A DNA stretch of 64,000 nucleotides from Megascapheus bottae (GCA_024803745.1 JANJXV010000024.1:10617427-10681426), one strand, 5' to 3'. Positions 11,328-23,549 are shown, counted from the first letter of the stretch. Made by a program: numbers and translations. Notes: a model not told the origin generated them from the sequence alone.

Positions 11328-11522
11328 TCAGGAGTTTGGCCTAGTGGTAGAGTGCTTGCGTAGCATGCTTGAAGAGCCAGGTTCGATTCCTTGGTACCAC
11401 ACACATAGAAAAAAGCTGGAAGTGGTGCTGAAGCTCAAGTGGTAGAGCTCTAGCCTTGAGAAAGTCCAAGGACAGTGCTCAGGCCCTGAGCCCAAGCCTA
11501 GGACTGGCAAAAAAAAAAAAAA
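11328..11522 (+). mobile_element. tRNA-derived SINE (IDL-Geo-like)
   Basis: A full-length copy with A box TGGCCTAGTGG, B box GGTTCGATTCC, CACATAGAAAAAAGC linker, GTGGTAGAGCTCTAGCC and an A14 tail. It sits just after another A-rich tract (11289-11325). The minus-strand frames at 11328-11510 and 11479-11676 are its antisense by-products; similar frames recur at every minus-read copy. Confidence 0.93.
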
Positions 11523-12215
11523 GGTGGGAGGAGAATCTTCTAAGATAAAATTGTGATATTTTTAACTCCTTACTGGAAAATATATTATTAGTCAGTTGTA
11601 ATATTAATGAAAATGTCTCATTTTCAGCTGCCAAACAATGGAATTGGTTTTCAAATGAGATATTTGCTTTCAACAAATCTCAGGAAATGTAACTTGAAGT
11701 CATTAGTAAAACCATGTTCTAAAAACAGTGAAATCTAAATTAAATTTTTTCTATACTGACTTAGGGCACAATTGTATTCTTTAAATGAATAGTAGCAACT
11801 GTTCTGTTAAATCCTTCCCTGGAAGAAAAATATTGAAGATAGAATTTCAGGACACAAAGATAATCTCTTCACGCCAACTCATCTAAAACTTACTTTAGTC
11901 CCTTAGTGCCAATGGACATTATCAAATGTCACATTGTTCTTCTATAATAATTCTATTATTCTTGGCTGATTCAATTTTTCACAAATATGTTCTGTAAAAG
12001 TGAAGATTCCCTGCCATGAATTAAAAATTTTAAATTTTGTTGGCAGCCTTAATGTTCATTTGAAAATATTCCCTTTCCTCCACAATAGAGTCATTGTATA
12101 TTCCCTTTCCTCGAGAGAAAAATTAAAGCTTTTACTAGTCTAGTCACAACTGCAATCAAAAACTTGATGTATCAGTCTCTATGAACTAACATATATACTA
12201 ACACAAAAGTAGGTC
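11523..12215. other. Unique AT-rich sequence, no gene seen
   Basis: No recognisable element. ATTCCCTTTCCTC occurs twice about 30 bp apart near 12070-12115, a minor local duplication. Confidence 0.5.
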
Positions 12216-12217
12216 TT

Positions 12218-12450
12218 AAGTCAGACTCCTGGAACTCTGTTTATAATCTTAGCTATCCAAGAAACTAAAATTTAGAGGATATCAGATGAAAGTCAGCTTA
12301 GATGGAAAAGTCTAAGAGATCCCATTTCAAAAATAACCAATAGAAAGTATGGATGAAATAAAAAGTAGGGTAGCTTAAGAGCTGTGGTACCAGATGAGGG
12401 AGCTACTCTACCGAGTGTGAGACACTCAGTTTAAACCAAACCCTGCTTAC
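12218..12450 (+). mobile_element. Old B1/ID composite SINE
   Basis: A strongly decayed copy: CTGTTTATAATCTTAGCTATCC, then AAACTAAAATTTAGAGGATATC, then AGATCCCATTTCAAAAATAACC and an ID-like tail. The order matches the composite at 22451, but few positions are conserved. Confidence 0.55.
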
Positions 12451-13659
12451 TGGGAAATAATAGTAAGTCTAACCTATGGACTATGCAATAGCACCCTTTC
12501 GAAACTTAATTTGGGTTGGTCATATTTTTATAACATTACTTTTATCAGAATTACCATGACAACCTAGGTAATAAGCAAATACATCCCAAACATATCTACA
12601 AGAAGATACTCTCAGCTAAATGACAACTGTATTCAAACCCAAAGAAGCCTCATGTAACTATTTAGAATTCTGACATGGGTCGTGATAAGTGACAGTATAA
12701 CCAACCATGTGTTACCTAATATTTACCCTGCTTGTTCTTGGCAAGCTCTGAGGCATTCTGTACTTGTTAGGAACTTCTTGGAGTACCACTCAGTAAATCC
12801 CTCCAAATCTAATCAGTGCTAAATCTACTTTCCTGAACATCCTTTCATTCCTAACACCTAGTTCAGGTGCACTTCACCTCTCCCCTCAACTATAAACTGG
12901 CCATCTAAGCAGCCTTTCTGTTTCTGGTTCAACATACCCAGTAACTCCTCCTTGCCTGAACAAATTGTCATCTATCTTCCATGAGAACAAATATTTACAT
13001 GGGCCCTACAGTAAAGTCACCCAGATGCTTCACAAGTTATTTTGACCAAGCTTTCTCATATTCTTTCTCTCTCAGAAATCCTTGTCTTTCTTATTCCCTA
13101 CTTCTTATTCACAACACACTCACGTACACACATGTACACAGTACATACACTCATATCACATCGACTTTAATCTTCTTACAACTTCCAGAGAGTCTATTTT
13201 AATAACCTTCACTCTTTTTTTGATTGTAATAAGTATACTTACTATTATAAATATGGTGATGTCTATGGTTTACACCACTAGACTATGAATTTCATGGAGA
13301 AGGATGAAGCATTTCATAATTTTTATTGCATTAATCTCCTTCAAAAAGTGTTGATAAAATAAAATTAATTTAGCAAACCTAATAGTCAATAGTTAAATGT
13401 CAACTATTTAAATATTCACTAAATGACGAAAACAACATTTCAACTTCATTGAACTTTATTTAGAGCCAATGGTTCAAATTTTAAAATCAATATATAAGAC
13501 CTTAGCACATTAAATATAAATTTTGAAAAAGGTGTTTGAAATGTAGGAGAAAGTTTTAAAAAATTAAATCATGTTGAAATGGAAAATCATATTCCCACCA
13601 TTCAAAGCATTTCAATTAGAAAATAAACATTGGCTTGCAAATTAAAAAATCAAAATCCC
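12451..13659. other. Unique sequence, no gene seen
   Basis: No element is confidently recognised. CACACATGTACACAGTACATACAC-type low-complexity sequence occurs at about 13110-13150. The two overlapping frames at 12981-13202 and 13082-13288 have no family signature. Confidence 0.5.
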
Positions 13660-13855
13660 GGGCCAGGAGTTTGGCCTAGTGGTAGAGTACTTGACTCACA
13701 TGTATGGAGTCCTGGGTCCGATTCCTCAGTACTGCATACATAGAAAAAGGCAGAAATGGTGCTGTGGCTCATGTGGTAGAGCTCTAGCCATGAGGAAAAA
13801 ACCCAAGGAGAGTGCTCAGGCCCTAAGTTCAAGCCCCAGTACTGACAAAAAAAAA
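13660..13855 (+). mobile_element. tRNA-derived SINE (IDL-Geo-like)
   Basis: Full length, moderately diverged. A box TGGCCTAGTGG is intact and the B box has one change (GGTCCGATTCC). It has the standard second region and an A9 tail. Frames on both strands (13679-13885 plus, 13650-13898 minus) are derived from it. Confidence 0.92.
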
Positions 13856-14109
13856 TTGAAAACCCAAGAGAGTGTATTTCAGTAGAATTCTCAATCATAA
13901 TTGTAATATTCCTTAATCATATTGTCTAAGACAGTAGTCACTAACTACAGAGAGCTACTAAGCACTTGAAATTTAGTAAAAATATATAATACATTTTTAA
14001 TTTTAACCAATTCAAATGCAATACAAATTCCATTTAAATTTCATAGCCACTGGTAGATAGTTGGCTGTTAGGAAGATCTGTGCATTTCAATGAAATCCTC
14101 TGAAATTAA

Positions 14110-14280
14110 AGTATCATGGTATTAATGACACCAACCTGTAATCCGAGCTACTTAGGAAGCTGAGGTTTGGAGGACTGAAGTTCAAAGCTAGCCAGGAAGA
14201 AAAGTCCTGAAGACTCAATCCCTAGAGTAATCAGCAAAAAACTAAGCTGGAATTCAACCCCTGGTTCCCACAATAAAAAG
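14110..14280 (+). mobile_element. B1/ID composite SINE, diverged
   Basis: ACCTGTAATCCGAGCTACTT, then AGGAAGCTGAGGTTTGGAGG, the TAATCAGCAAAAAAC linker and TCAACCCCTGGTTCCC tail. It is followed immediately by a second B1-like copy. Confidence 0.75.
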
Positions 14281-14287
14281 TAAACAT

Positions 14288-14404
14288 TGCTGAGAATGAC
14301 AGCGCATGACTCTAATCCTAGCTACTCAAAAGGCAGATATCAGGAGGACTGTGGTTTAAAACCACCCCAAGCAAATGTTTGAGAGACCTCAATCAATAAA
14401 TCTG
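14288..14404 (+). mobile_element. B1-like SINE head
   Basis: GAATGACAGCGCATGACTCTAA, then TCCTAGCTACTCAAAAGGCAGA, then CAGGAGGACTGTGGTTTAAA. Only the B1-like part is recognisable. It is tandem with the preceding composite. Confidence 0.7.
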
Positions 14405-16548
14405 ACATGATACTGTTTTCCTGTCATCTCAACATTGTGGAAAGCATAAATAGAAGAGTTGCAGCCCCGCCAGACATAAACATAAAGCCCTCTAAACAAG
14501 TAAAGCTAAAAAGTCTGGAGGTAAAATGCTCATGTAGCACTGATTTCAAACTCCAGTTCATCAAAGAAGACAAGAGAAAAACGCAAATCACAAAACAAGG
14601 AGAAATTATGTGTAATACACCTGCTCATAAATCCTAGCCTTAAAATACAAATTATTCTTACAAAATGGGTTTTAAAAATCCCTTTTGAGAAATGTACCTT
14701 ATATAATAACTCATATATACATATATGATGTATAAAAATGTGGGGAACAAATGACTCACAACTACATAACAAAAACATTTGTTATGCATTAGTTATATAA
14801 AAAGTGTAATTGGAAACAACATCCTGAGTGATCCTGAGTGTTCTTGGTTTTCCTTATCAACCTCTTTACAGAAGCCTATCACTTCAAGTGCTTACTTAAG
14901 AACACCATTATTTTGACATTGATTAGATAGATACGCTTCTGGCACCCACTGAGCAAAAATTTAGCCTTAGACAAATCCAGCAGAGCATGGCAAGGACTAC
15001 AGAATATGGAAGAAGCCATACCACAGCAAACTTGGCAGAACCACAGGTAGATGTGGGTTTCCCTACTTTGCTAGCAGCACAGCCTACCCATATTCTTTAC
15101 CCTAACTCTCCTGTAACTCTCCTTGTCTCCATATTAGCTACTTACAATCTTTTCACTCTCTCTGACTTCTAACTCAGCCATTTTCCATCTGGACTTTCAG
15201 ATGGCAGCCTCAGTTCCTATTTCACAGAGAAATAAAAGACAATCTGGGAACTCTCTTCAACCTCCATCCAGTGGAGCCACAATTTACTTTCATTCTGCTT
15301 ATTTCTTAAGACTGCCTATTCTTTCTTATGCTGCATCCCACCTCAGGACCCCAGGTCCCAAATCCATTTTCTCCATCCATCTGCTAGAGTGCTATTACTC
15401 TAATTTTCTTCCGTTTTTTTTTCTGTATTTTCCATGACTACACAACTAGTGGCATGTATTCGTGAACCATTTAAGTATGTTCAATTCCCTTCCATTTTAA
15501 AAAGAAAACATTGTGCCTTGATTTAAACACTCAAGCTGAAATGACAGCTCTGTCATCTACTGTCCAATGGTCACATTTAATCTCATTCTCATCCTTGTCT
15601 ACCTTTCCTTTTGTGTTAAAGTAGAATAGCAACAATGACAAAACATTCCCTCCTTTGTACAGTTGTGGTCAGGGAATGAAAACATTTCTACCAGGCCCTT
15701 ATTGGAGTTCTCTAGCATATGAGAACCTTTTTAGAAATATTCTCAGGCATTTTTCATACTGTTGCAGAATTTAAATTCTCCTCTGCTTCACGTTCTTTCC
15801 CAGCCTTTTCCATCTCTCCTTTCCCCTTCAGAAGAAGCTGCTTTACTAAACTAATTTTATAATTAGAGAGAAGTTTCAAAGTAATATAGTAGCACATTTC
15901 CCTACATAACTGTGTTACAATGAGAAAAACACAGTAAGTTATCACTGATGAAAAAATTATTCATTTGTAAAATAATTAAAAATTTTGGCAATTTTATTCT
16001 ACTAATGTCATTTCCTCACCCAGAGTCTACATCACTATTATATTTATATTGGTCCTGAGTTTTCTCTAATCTCTAACAGCTGCTTTGTCTTTCCTACTTA
16101 TGATGTCACCACTTTTGAAGAGAATACATCAGTTATTCTGAAAAGTGACCAGATTGAGATTTGTCTCCTATTTGTCATGATTGAAATGTGAAAATTTCTT
16201 GAGTTTCAGCAAGAATGCCGCAAACATAATGCAGCATCCTGCACTGAGAGATTCATGACATCAATATGTTAGACATAACATTTTGTAAAGATGATAATTT
16301 CCTATTGCCTACACTTCATCTCTTCTCTCTTCCTTTTCATCCTCTGTTCACCAGCTTTGGTTCCTATCTGTCTTTTAAATCTGCTCTTATTAAGGAATAC
16401 TTACATTATTCAGCTATAAAGTGACATCTTGGCTCTTTTCTTCCACACTGCAGGTCACTTTGGCACTTCTGAGTACTCTGAACACAACTTTCACACCAGC
16501 ACTCAGAGCCACAACATCACACCTCACTTGTCACACACCAATTATTTC
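14405..16548. other. Unique sequence, no gene seen
   Basis: No confident repeat. Short frames (14407-14637, 14987-15172, 15201-15437, 15754-15945 and others) show no family features. ATCCTGAGTG occurs twice in tandem at about 14821-14840. Confidence 0.5.
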
Positions 16549-16563
16549 TAGAGTCCTTTCTTT

Positions 16564-16770
16564 GGGCTGGGAGTTTGGCCTAGTGGTAGAGTGCTTGCCT
16601 AGCATGCACGGACCCGGGTTCAATTCCTTGGTACCACATACATAGAAAAATGTCGGAAGTGGTACTGAGGTTCAAGTGGTAGAGCTCTAGCCTTGAGAAA
16701 GTCCAAAGACCATGCTCAGGCCCTGAGCTCAAGCCCAGGAGTGGCAAAAAAAAATAAATAAAATAAAAAA
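16564..16770 (+). mobile_element. tRNA-derived SINE (IDL-Geo-like) with TSD
   Basis: Full-length copy: A box TGGCCTAGTGG, near-perfect B box GGTTCAATTCC, second region, and an (AAAT)-type tail. TAGAGTCCTTTCTTT (16549-16563) and TAGAGTTCTTTCTTT (16771-16785) form a 15-bp target-site duplication with one difference. Confidence 0.95.
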
Positions 16771-16808
16771 TAGAGTTCTTTCTTTAATGTCCTTCCCTGG
16801 ATACTTTT

Positions 16809-16949
16809 TTTTCCTCTGACCCTCATTTGAAGAGGTGTTCTTTTTTTTCATATATTTTTATTGTAATTAATAGAGGGGTTACATTACATTTGCCAGATAG
16901 AAGGTACATTAATTCATTAATACATTGATACCCTTTCTCATGTCTTGGT
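16809..16949 (-). mobile_element. 5'-truncated L1 with possible 3' transduction
   Basis: The minus strand has about 100 bp of L1 3' UTR (type-1 end; L1 part about 16849-16949). Read on minus, it is followed by A8, then 28 nt of non-L1 sequence (16813-16840), then a second A-run, then the target site. CTGGATACTTTT flanks the whole unit at 16797-16808 and 16950-16961, a 12-bp perfect duplication. This is the layout of a short 3' transduction, in which transcription passed the L1's own poly(A) signal. Confidence 0.8.
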
Positions 16950-17071
16950 CTGGATACTTTTAAAGTACCCTAGCTATGCACTTTACCCAGACAAACCCAT
17001 CTCCATCTCTCATTTGATATAGCATCCACATAGGACAGTTCCCATATTAGTATTAGTAATATATTTTTATG

Positions 17072-17375
17072 TTTTTTTTTAAAATTTTTAATTATCAGGA
17101 TAATGTATAGAGGGTTTATAGTTACCTTTTCCAGGTAGTAGGTGTATTACTTCTCACATATTGATACCCCTTCTCATGTTTTTGTCCCCATTTCCTTCCC
17201 CCAACTCCCTCCCAATCATCTTGTTTTCTCCACCTTCCCTTTCCTATTTCAAATAAACATATATACAATATACCAGGTAGCAAAGTCAGATACAGTAACC
17301 ATACAAGATTAACCAAAGGGCAAAAAAAGAGAAGAGAAATAACATAGTACATTAAGAACAACAATCACATAAGAT
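17072..17375 (-). mobile_element. 5'-truncated L1, type-2 tail
   Basis: The minus strand shows the L1 3' UTR from AACATAGTACATTAAGAACA (plus orientation, about 17340) to the type-2 end (ATTATCAGGATAATGTATAG on plus, about 17091) and an A-rich tail. It resembles the element at 6645-7322. No target-site duplication could be read. The 80-codon minus frame at 17122-17364 is 3' UTR. Confidence 0.9.
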
Positions 17376-17750
17376 AATTTATTCCCCAATCTTCCACTTA
17401 CAATTGTACTCCAAACATTTCTACGGGTTATATCACAGGAAGTATAAATTGAGCATTTTCCCCCATGAACACTACTAAAGCTATAAGATTTAGTCCTGAG
17501 ACATATGGTTTACTTTATACCTCAAGAGGACCCTCCTACCACATAACTTAGTAAGACATTGGAGGAAATTAGTGAATGAATGAGAAAAGATCTAGAATAC
17601 TATCTGTCCTCTGAAACAAATTCTTATTAACATAGTCCAGGATGGATGTGAGTTTTATAATATGCACATTACACAATTAGCACATACTGAACTGGCTATT
17701 AAAAATAAGTCCATTTTTCTATTTGTCAATTATTGTACACCTAAAGAAAA
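17376..17750. other. Unique sequence, no gene seen
   Basis: AT-rich with no recognised element. Confidence 0.5.
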
Positions 17751-17754
17751 TTAT

Positions 17755-17960
17755 ATATATGTATTAGGAATATTAGCCATTAAGACAAGTGAAATTGTGT
17801 GATGTGTAGGAACATAAATTAAAATGGAGACCATTATACTGAGCATGGAAAACCAAGCTCAAAGAACCAAATACTGCATGTTTTCACTCATTTGTGGAAT
17901 CTACAACTAAAATGGATGATGATGAAGAGGAGAGCAAAAGGCCAGAAGTAGAGGTGAAAA
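17755..17960 (+). mobile_element. Old L1 ORF2 end / 3' UTR fragment
   Basis: ATGGAGACCATTATACTGAG and AAATACTGCATGTTTTCACTCA, then TTTGTGGAATCTACAACTAA, match the conserved end of mammalian L1 ORF2 in its older form. It differs clearly from the younger L1 3' ends here, so it predates that lineage. Confidence 0.78.
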
Positions 17961-17999
17961 TTTCAGATATTGATACTTTCCATTGAACTATCACTATTA

Positions 18000-18085
18000 T
18001 GAAAGAATACTAGCCTTCAGCAAACAAGCAAACGAAAAAGCTAAGGAACAATTGCCAGTCCCTGAATTCAAGCCCCATTGCTCGC
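18000..18085 (+). mobile_element. ID-like SINE tail fragment
   Basis: CTAGCCTTCAGCAAACAAGC, then AAGCTAAGGAACAATTGCCAG, then CCTGAATTCAAGCCCC match the second half of the composite SINEs. A short CA tract follows. Confidence 0.6.
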
Positions 18086-19588
18086 ATACATGCATATGCG
18101 CACACACACACTGCTTTAAAAGCTAGTAATCCTGGAAATGAACCTTACTGTATAATGATGGCAGCTATATCTCCCATCATCCTTTCTGAAAACTGGGGAG
18201 AAAGGAGCCACGTTAGTGGAGGAGAGGTTAGTCGTGTAAGCAACTATGCATGTTGGGCTTCCTATTATCTCCTGTGAAACAATGACATCTAGGACACATA
18301 CTGTAGGTAACCCTCCTACAATCCCCAAGGTCTCCAAGCCTACCAGCCTTGTCTGTTTGTTAGGTCATATCTGACCATTAATGACTACTACCTTTATGAA
18401 ATGTAGAGTGAAAATACTTTAATAAGCAAAGTCCTTCTTGATTAGTAACTAAGAAATAGTTTTGCAATCTTCTTGAATTCCTAGCAGTACCATTTTACTG
18501 CTTCTTTCCTTGTAACTCGCAAGTCTCTAAGTTAAGGAAGGCAGCCAAGGTGGAAGAGAAGGCCTTATGAATGAAAACCTTCATTCCAGGAGGCCATTTC
18601 TGCTGGAAATTAATTCAGAAACAACAGAATTTGGGCAGACTACTTGGAGCCAACTGTCCCTGTCTGTTGCTTCATCAAAGTTTACAGAAACAATTGCCCA
18701 CATAAGAATGTCTTAAAATGTACCAAATTTCTACTGAGGAATTACTTTCTGCATCATTATCATTGGCCTGACTATTAGTAAAGTTAAGATTTTAAGATAT
18801 TAAATTATCTGCCTAAATGTTTCTAGGAATGTGCAATGAAACTGTCCTAGGACTTAGTGATATCACAACCATACCACAAACAAACTCTAATTTAACTGGC
18901 AACTTTTTACACACACACATGTAATTTTATGTCGGTAGGTGAAATGAATGGTTTATTGAATGTTCCACATCTGAGTTGCTGTGCCTGTTTTCTCCTTCAT
19001 TTTACAAGTTTATATGAACAGAGATGGGGCAGAATATATTCTTGAGCTTCCTTTGCAGAGGCAAACACAATCTCAAAAAGTGTATGAAAACTTGTAGAAC
19101 TCTACAAGTCAATCTCTAAACATTGTGGAGGTAGCTACTAAATTCCAATGTTTTTCCAGAGAAGGGAGGAGTCAGGACAAAATCTCACCTCATGACTGCC
19201 TTCCTCTGGTGGAAGTGATGGAACCTGGCCCCACACCATGTTTGAAAACATTTCCAGGCAGCTTGGCCCCTCTATCCACCTAGTGCTGTGCTTAGCCACA
19301 GCCATGGCTCACCTCACCAGCCACTATAGCTTCATGATATCAATTTCATAAACCTAGAGACATTCACCACACATCTCCCTCTTACCTTAATTATTCATAA
19401 GGAGTGTCAATTTCAGTATAGTTAAGCCATATTTAAATGTATTTGTATTTTTCACTTTCAAAATCAATCTCCATTCAGTTAAAGCAGGAAAAAATATGTA
19501 ATCATACAGTACAAATGACAATGTGGAGTAGAAACATTTTTAACTTATGTCTAAATAATTTACCTAACTTTTTCTTCACACTTTTTAG
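18086..19588. other. Unique sequence, no gene seen
   Basis: No recognised repeat. The 73-codon minus frame at 18116-18337 shows no family feature. Confidence 0.5.
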
Positions 19589-19900
19589 GGGGACAGGAAA
19601 TACTGCGGATTAAACTCAGTGTTTAACACTTGTTAGGCAGATCTACCATTTGAGGCATGCTCCAGTCCTTTTTCTTTCTAAGTTCATCTCTTTTTTTTTC
19701 AGATGGTCTTTCATTTTTACTCAGGCTTGTTACTTTGCAAGTAACTGGAACTACAGCTATATGTCAACCTCCGTACTCAGTTTGTTTTGTTTGAGTTTAG
19801 GTCTCACTAATTTTTGCATGGGCTATCCTCAGAGAGAGTCTCTCCTATCTCTGCCTTCTAAGTACCTGGGATTGCAGGTGTGTGTCTACACATCTGCCAA
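19589..19900 (-). mobile_element. Old B1/ID-type composite SINE
   Basis: On minus, a B1-like head (TGCAATCCCAGGTACTTAGA, then AGGCAGAGATAGGAGAGACT) and, further on, an ID-like section (CATGCCTCAAATGGTAGATC). Highly diverged. The 92-codon plus frame at 19650-19928 overlaps it and is a by-product. Confidence 0.6.
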
Positions 19901-20022
19901 TGTTTATAGATTTTTAAAAATTATTTAATATAAGCTATGCTATATCATCAAAATATAGCAATAAAAAGATCTAGATAAGGAATGAGACAGTGGTGGAAAG
20001 CTTGTTAAAGATTGGTGATAAG

Positions 20023-20653
20023 ATAGCAAAGATATGGAACCAACCATATGCCCCTCAGTTGATGAGTAGATCAACAAGATGTGGTATTTACACACAATGG
20101 AATTCTATGCTATTGTCAGAAAGAACGAATGACATTGCCCCATTTGTAAGGAAATAGATAGACTTAGAAAAAATCATATTAAGTGAAGGAAGCCAGACTC
20201 AAAAAAAACACAGGCTCAATGGTTTCCCTCATTTGTCATAATCAGTAGAAACCTTGGGCTCTCCTAGCAGAGATTTATAATAGAACAAAACCTAGATACA
20301 TAGGCCTATAGAATGACACTAAATGAAAGGACCTCCAGGATATAGAAAAAAAGCCATATAAAGAGTGATTGTTGTCCTTAATGTACTATGTTATCTCTCA
20401 TCTCTTTTGCTGTCCCTTGGTTATCTCATATTATTACAGTATATCACCAAGTTATCTGATATATTGTATATATGTGTATTTGGTTATTTGAAATCAGATA
20501 GGGAAAGGGGGAAAACAAGATGAGGGGTGTGGAGGGGAGGGACATGGGGACCAAGACATGAGAAAGGGTATCAATGTATGTGAAGTAATGCACCTTCTAT
20601 CTGGTGAATATAATGTAACCCTTCTATTAATTACAATTAAAAATATACAAAAA
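20023..20653 (+). mobile_element. 5'-truncated L1, type-1 tail, with TSD
   Basis: Begins in the C-terminal end of ORF2 (ATAGCAAAGATATGGAACCA, then GATCAACAAGATGTGGTATT), passes the ORF2 stop near 20240-20250, and runs through the whole 3' UTR to a type-1 end and A8. Left AAAGATTGGTGATAAG (20007-20022) and right AAAGATTGATGGTAAG (20654-20669) match at 14 of 16, a slightly decayed target-site duplication. Confidence 0.93.
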
Positions 20654-20669
20654 AAAGATTGATGGTAAG

Positions 20670-21377
20670 GAAAGAGTAGGAAAAAGGTCATGCTTTCCTG
20701 AATTCTGTAACTCTATTCTAGGCAAAACTTAGGGAATTATTGTATTTTATTTTCATCCCTTTCAAATGGTTTATAGTGATTCCCTGAATAATAATAATCA
20801 AGAATTAAAAGCTACAACGTATGTTAAATAGTGCCATTATCACATAAATCATATTTAGTGCCATTTGTGAACATGCTGTTTATCTTTCAGAAAATTCAGT
20901 GATGGTTGGTAAATTTTGAAGAATCTCAAAAGAAGGCATGATTTTACATTAAAGACTAAAGGACTTCTGTCAATTTCAACGTTCACTGGGAGGTCACATG
21001 ATAGCCTCAAATTTAATGGTAAAGCAAATTCACTTAACTCTGCAGAAACATAAGGAGTCTTGCACAGTCTCATGGCTAGCCAAGGGCAGATTAGGAATCA
21101 GGACACAAGAGTTTTAAGCTCCTGAGCTGTATTTTGAAAACTTTCCTGCACCAAATACAGTTAGTGAAGGAAACTAACCGATGAGTAATAAGAGAAAGAT
21201 ACAGAGATTGAGATTACAGACAATACAACTGCAATAGAGAAAAAAATGAGACAAATAGATCTAAGAACTCATCATGTTTGAGTAATCATTTTTTTGCATT
21301 CCATAGTCTCCCTTCTTCCACTGTAGGATCAGGCTGCATACATACCTAAAGGTAGTCTGGCTTAGAACTCTGGTTTT
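20670..21377. other. Unique sequence with a MIR-like trace
   Basis: No gene. About 21055-21130 (GCACAGTCTCATGGCTAGCC, then AGGAATCAGGACACAAGAG) reads like the minus strand of a MIR (compare GGTCACACAGCTAGTAAGTG). Low confidence in that call. Confidence 0.45.
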
Positions 21378-21738
21378 TCTAGTCACCTTGCACTGCTGTG
21401 ACAATATATCAGAGGAAAGTTGGCTTAAACAGTATTTATTTCTCATAGTTCTGAAGTATGAAGTTCTAGGCAAGAATATAAGTATGGCTAAGTTCTGTTG
21501 AAGGCCTTGCTGCTTACTAGATGGTCATATACTTACTATACCAGCAGATGGAATAGATGTAGGTTCTGCTGTTCCTTTTACTTCTTATCCAGGCACTGCT
21601 TTCATCACAAAGCCCTCGCTTTTATCGCCTAACCTAGAAGCAATCATTTCCCAAGAGTTCCATTTCCTAAGACCATGGTGTTGATGCTTATAGCTTTAAT
21701 ATATGAATTTGAGAGGACATGACAATTCAGTCTCTTAT
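21378..21738 (-). mobile_element. MaLR-type (MLT1/MST-like) solo LTR
   Basis: The plus strand reads the reverse complement of a mammalian MaLR LTR. CACTGCTGTGACAATATATC and TGGCTTAAACAGTATTTATT followed by TCTCATAGTTCTGAAG lie at the start, and TTCCTAAGACCATGGTG then ATATGAATTTGAGAGGACAT near the end. No internal retroviral-like coding sequence is present. Divergence indicates an old, inert insertion; subfamily not assigned. Confidence 0.75.
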
Positions 21739-22450
21739 CCTGGTCATTTAGCTTTAGATATCTGGTACTTAGAAAGGCACAGGCAGAACCATGCAACCTT
21801 TTCTGCAACACTTTTCATTCTGATCCCTTCCATCTGGAAGATGGTCCGAAATACATTCAAAAATTAACCTAGGAATTGTAAGATAAGAGTCCACATTGTG
21901 AAGCGTCTCATCTTGAGCCCAGGATAGCTTTGGGGATGAGGGATTGCTCACAAATCCTGTGTTCAACATACATGAGTGAAGGAGTTTGCTATGGATGAAA
22001 AGACAGAACCAGGAAGTGTCAAAGGAGGCACATCTGCACATGTGCCAGCCAAATAATGCATGTGACAGAATGCCCTCTAGTGCTGTCATTTGCATGGCCT
22101 TTGCATAATTTGAGTAACAAAAAGGGGGACAAAGTTGTCAGGTATCTCCCAATCCAACATAAAGTTGAATTTTTAAGATTGCTTTAGGGACAGACAGGAA
22201 TTGATCATCCCTTGAAATAGCATGTGTACAGCCCAGTGAAGGTGTTGGAGACAAGGAGCACTCACCCTGAACAAAAATAAGCCTGCCTTGCAAGGTGATA
22301 GTAAGGAAAAGTATATCCAAGGAATAAAACCCTTATGAAAGTTATGTTTAGTAACATGCCATATTTTAAAATATATTGGCTAATTCTATCTTCTATGCAA
22401 AATGTGCAATCATAACCATGACCATAAAGAGTTCAAAAACTAAGAAAGCA
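21739..22450. other. Unique sequence, no gene seen
   Basis: Contains a 108-codon minus frame (21769-22095) and a 60-codon one (22138-22320) without family signatures. TACATGAGTGAAGGAGTTTG and neighbours match nothing I recognise. Confidence 0.45.
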
Positions 22451-22675
22451 GCTGGGCACGGTGGCTCACACTAATAATCCTAGCTAGTCAGGAGACTGAG
22501 ATCTGGGGATCATGGTTCAAAGCCAGCCCAGGCACTAAAGCCCATGAGACTCTTATCTCCAATTAACCACCAGAAAACCAGAAGTGACGCTGTGGCTCAA
22601 GGGGTAGGACCGTAGCCTTGAGCTCAGGGACAGCACTCAGGCACAGAGTTCAAGTCCCACAATCAAGAAAAAAAA
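22451..22675 (+). mobile_element. B1/ID composite SINE, best-preserved copy
   Basis: A clear full-length composite. The 7SL-derived B1-like head (GCTGGGCACGGTGGCTCACA, then AGGAGACTGAGATCTGGGGA) is followed by the linker ATCTCCAATTAACCACCAG, then an ID-derived tail (CTGTGGCTCAAGGGGTAGGA, then CAGAGTTCAAGTCCC) and an A-rich end. It serves here as the reference for decayed copies. The head-to-tail fusion is typical of some non-murid rodents. Confidence 0.93.
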
Positions 22676-23506
22676 TAACTTAACAAAATGAGGATAACAT
22701 TCAGTAATTAAAATTTGATAATTTAATTATACTAGGTAGTGTATAGGAATCAGAATAAAACCCCTGCATGGACAGGTTTTGGTAGAATTAACTGCTGGGG
22801 CTTTACTTTGTAAATACTGAAACAGCTTCATAGCATTTTGCAGCACTCAGGTAGTGAAGATTTTTTTGAAAAATCATTGTTCATAAACATGAAAGAGAAG
22901 TGTCAAAAGTGAAAGAACTGCAATGCTGAGAAAATTATATTTTCAACATTTTATACCTTTTATCCCACCAGTTCAGATATGCTTTAAATATAAATTCATG
23001 AGATTACTAATGTTTCAAGAAAAAGAAAAGTAGATGCCATGACTGTTTATTACTATTAAATTATTTATATCCTAGGTTTCCATCACCTATAGTTTAGTAA
23101 AAGAAAAAAAGTGAACAAGAAAAAGTCATTTCTGTTGACCATTCTTGTCTGAAGATAAGCACCTCCTTAACACAAACTGAAATTTTATTGATGAATCTGG
23201 TGATGTGTTCCTGAATGAACATGGTTCTCAATAAATACAAAAAAAATCTATTAAGCAAGTTCCAAGTGCCCAGGAAACTATTGTCACTGGTACCTTTTAA
23301 AATTTTGGATAAGAATAAATAATATTTTCAATGATAAATAACTCATTATTGATATATTACATTAAATATTTATATCTTTGAATTTCCTCATGCTAATTTG
23401 TTTGGCAATACAAAGTTTTCCAAAGATGGAGATTTATTCATGGATTTTACTCTCAGGAGACTTGGTACATACTCTTTTAAAATGCTATGTGGCACACAGA
23501 TTCTCT

Positions 23507-23508
<2 letters not shown>
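22676..23508. other. Unique AT-rich sequence, no gene seen
   Basis: No recognised element up to the CA microsatellite. Confidence 0.5.

Positions 23509-23545
<37 letters not shown>
23509..23545. repeat. (AC)n microsatellite
   Basis: About 18 AC units. The plus frame at 23378-23608 reads through it as a Thr-His run and is not a gene. Confidence 0.97.

Positions 23546-23549
<4 letters not shown>

Noticed and set aside
11328..11510. Antisense ORFs reading PVLGLGSGPEHCPW or similar, recurring at several sites
   Set aside because: They are the reverse translation of the tRNA-derived SINE. The recurrence is repeat copies, not a protein family.
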